From: Bacteroidales bacterium
GTDB taxonomy: Bacteria > Bacteroidota > Bacteroidia > Bacteroidales > P3
Direction of reading: 5' to 3'
Assembly: GCA_024685285.1 (NCBI GenBank)
Contig: JAIKVZ010000050.1
Span: forward strand, 1 to 64,000
DNA: 64,000 nt
The first letter of the stretch is position 1. Every line of letters starts with the position of its first letter. The position numbers and the translations under genes were made by a program. This document shows positions 62,524-64,000 of this stretch, piece after piece. A model generated the notes under the pieces. That model ran no database searches, was not told where the DNA came from, and saw only the letters and a program-made list of their open reading frames with translations.

Positions 62524-64000
62524 ATGAGCGAACTGCTTGACCAACTGAACGATGCCCAGCGCGAAGCCGCTGCCTGCACCGAGGGGCCGGTGATGATAAT
62601 TGCCGGCGCCGGCTCGGGCAAGACCCGCACGCTGACCTACCGCATAGCCCACTTAGTGGAGGGCGGCGTGGACCCTTTCAACATTCTGGCCCTCACCTTC
62701 ACCAACAAAGCCGCCGGAGAAATGAAAGAGCGCATAATGCACCTTGTGGGCGCCGAGGCTCGCAATCTGTGGATGGGCACTTTCCACTCCATATTTGCCC
62801 GAGTGCTGCGCGCCGAGGCTCAGAAAATGGGCTACATATCGACCTTCACCATCTACGACACCGACGACAGCAAGAGCGTCATCAAGCAGCTAATCAAGCA
62901 GCTGAACCTCGACCCCAAAGTATACAACCCCGGCTACGTCCTCAACCGCATATCGATGGCCAAGAGCAACCTCATCTCGCCCGACGACTATGCCAATAAT
63001 CCCGAAATCATGCAGACCGACATCACGGCCCGCAAACCCGAGATAGCGCGAATATACCAGCTCTACAACCAACGCCTGCGCAACGCCATGGCCATGGACT
63101 TCGACGACCTGCTGTTCAACATGAACGTGTTGCTGCGCGACTTTCCCGAGGTGCTCGTCAAATATCAGAACCGGTTCCGATACATCATGGTCGACGAGTA
63201 CCAGGACACCAACTACGCACAATATCTAATTGTCAAAAAACTCGCGGCGCGGTACCAAAACATCTGTGTTGTAGGCGACGACGCGCAGAGCATCTACGCC
63301 TTCCGCGGTGCAAATATACAAAATATTTTTAATTTCAAGAGAGATTATCCCAACCTAAATCTCTTCAAACTTGAACAAAACTACCGCTCGACGCAGAATA
63401 TCGTGGCCGCCGCCAACTCAATAATAGCCCAAAACAAAGAGCAGATAAAAAAAGAGGTGTGGACCGACAACGCCAAAGGCGAACCCCTGCGCCTGCTGCG
63501 TGCCGCCGACGAGCGCGACGAAGGCCGGCAGGTGGCCGACTCGATTATGGCCACACGCCTGGACGAGGACCTCGACTACAAAGACTTCGCCATACTCTAC
63601 CGCACCAACATACAGAGCCGCGCCATTGAGGAGGCCCTGCGCAAAATGAACATACCCTACCGCATATACCAGGGTATCTCGTTCTACGGCCGCAAAGAAA
63701 TCAAAGACGTGCTGGCCTACTTGCGGTTGGTGGTCAACAACCACGACGACGAGTCGCTGCAACGCATCATCAACCTGCCGCCACGCGGCATAGGGCAGAC
63801 CACCATGGACAGGCTGCGCATTGCCGCCGCCGACAACGACGTGTCGCTCTGTACCGTGATCGAGAACCTGCCGCAGTTCGGGCTCGACATCAACCAAAGT
63901 ACAGCCGCCAAGGTGACCGACTTCATGCTCATGATAAAACGGTTCAGTGCCATGGTAGCCACCACCGACGCCTTCAGCATAGCCAAACAGATTGTGCTGG
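62524..64000 (+). CDS. UvrD/PcrA-type 3'-5' DNA helicase, partial (N-terminal 492 codons)
   Basis: Opens MSELLDQLNDAQREAACTEG and stays open to the window end; the C-terminal part is cut off. SF1A helicase motifs in order: Q motif LNDAQREA, Walker A IIAGAGSGKTRTLTYR, Ia LALTFTNKAAGEMKER, GTFHSIFARVLR, II IMVDEYQDTNYAQY, III VVGDDAQSIYAFRGA, IV FKLEQNYRSTQNIV, then domain 2 with IPYRIYQGISFYGRKEIKDVLAYLRLV. Works in excision repair and in removing proteins from DNA. PcrA and UvrD cannot be told apart without the C-terminus. Confidence 0.95.
   Translation, partial: MSELLDQLNDAQREAAACTEGPVMIIAGAGSGKTRTLTYRIAHLVEGGVDPFNILALTFTNKAAGEMKERIMHLVGAEARNLWMGTFHSIFARVLRAEAQKMGYISTFTIYDTDDSKSVIKQLIKQLNLDPKVYNPGYVLNRISMAKSNLISPDDYANNPEIMQTDITARKPEIARIYQLYNQRLRNAMAMDFDDLLFNMNVLLRDFPEVLVKYQNRFRYIMVDEYQDTNYAQYLIVKKLAARYQNICVVGDDAQSIYAFRGANIQNIFNFKRDYPNLNLFKLEQNYRSTQNIVAAANSIIAQNKEQIKKEVWTDNAKGEPLRLLRAADERDEGRQVADSIMATRLDEDLDYKDFAILYRTNIQSRAIEEALRKMNIPYRIYQGISFYGRKEIKDVLAYLRLVVNNHDDESLQRIINLPPRGIGQTTMDRLRIAAADNDVSLCTVIENLPQFGLDINQSTAAKVTDFMLMIKRFSAMVATTDAFSIAKQIVL

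Noticed and set aside
1-64000. tRNA, rRNA, insertion sequences, prophage or integrase
   Set aside because: None found by eye; no cloverleaf with CCA-type end, no transposase or integrase motifs on either strand.

Overview
The window reads as a chromosomal segment of a Bacteroidota genome, most likely order Bacteroidales. The evidence is the family content plus the promoters. The families are type IX secretion (T9SS) genes for PorP, PorK/GldK, PorU and PorV, several proteins with Por-type C-terminal sorting tails, a MurF-alanine racemase fusion, a TGS-uridine kinase fusion, an OstA-like protein and DUF2851. Several promoters match the Bacteroidetes form TTTG-N19/20-TAnnTTTG, and Shine-Dalgarno sequences are mostly weak. 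No rRNA, tRNA, CRISPR array, transposase or prophage was seen. Genes fill most of the sequence. The genus cannot be read from the sequence alone. Layout: 1-1651 (-) holds a two-gene secreted-protein cassette, 'B' (275-1651) then 'A' (partial, 1-243). 1786-5246 (+) carries a TIGR02757 protein, an S26 peptidase-VanZ fusion and glmS. 5488-6521 (-) is a frameshifted A paralogue. 6646-11331 (-) is a likely operon of a porin, a membrane GATE-domain protein, hisS and a barrel/coiled-coil protein. 11493-14738 has an outer-membrane protein, serS and an acyltransferase. 14959-22189 (-) holds two giant paralogous T9SS cargo adhesins. 22356-27894 (-) is a heat-shock operon: grpE, dnaJ, DUF2851, murF-alr. 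27965-32256 (-) holds an OstA-like gene, gldK/porK and porP/sprF. 32692-35221 (-) is a second complete B-A cassette. 35523-42411 (+) is an operon porU, porV, ispF, clpS, nfeD, floA. 42514-45748 (+) has a double-NBD ABC ATPase and rocD. 45841-48108 (-) has an orphan PqqD-like gene and htpG. 48234-52908 (-) has a secreted protein, ftsK, two tiny lipoproteins and a MauE-thioredoxin protein. 53022-58363 (+) has EamA, DedA, sufS, recN and aroK. The end holds a nucleoside kinase (-), an MntA/HepT toxin-antitoxin pair (+), a YigZ protein (+), an outer-membrane protein (-) and a partial UvrD/PcrA helicase (+). How they work together: PorU and PorV complete the attachment of CTD-bearing cargo, PorP and PorK are parts of the same export machine, and the window itself encodes cargo (14959, 18341, 32692 and the broken 5488 gene). 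The most notable unexplained signal is a dispersed repeat of four 11-nt units. Six copies lie just downstream of genes, all in the sense direction of the gene they follow. Two supply the TAG stop codon, and a seventh degenerate copy lies inside a coding region. Also notable are a covarying hairpin in the leaders of the two giant adhesin genes, a palindrome plus promoter-like element shared by grpE and htpG, the recurring B-A cassette, and a lipoprotein/redox gene trio behind ftsK.
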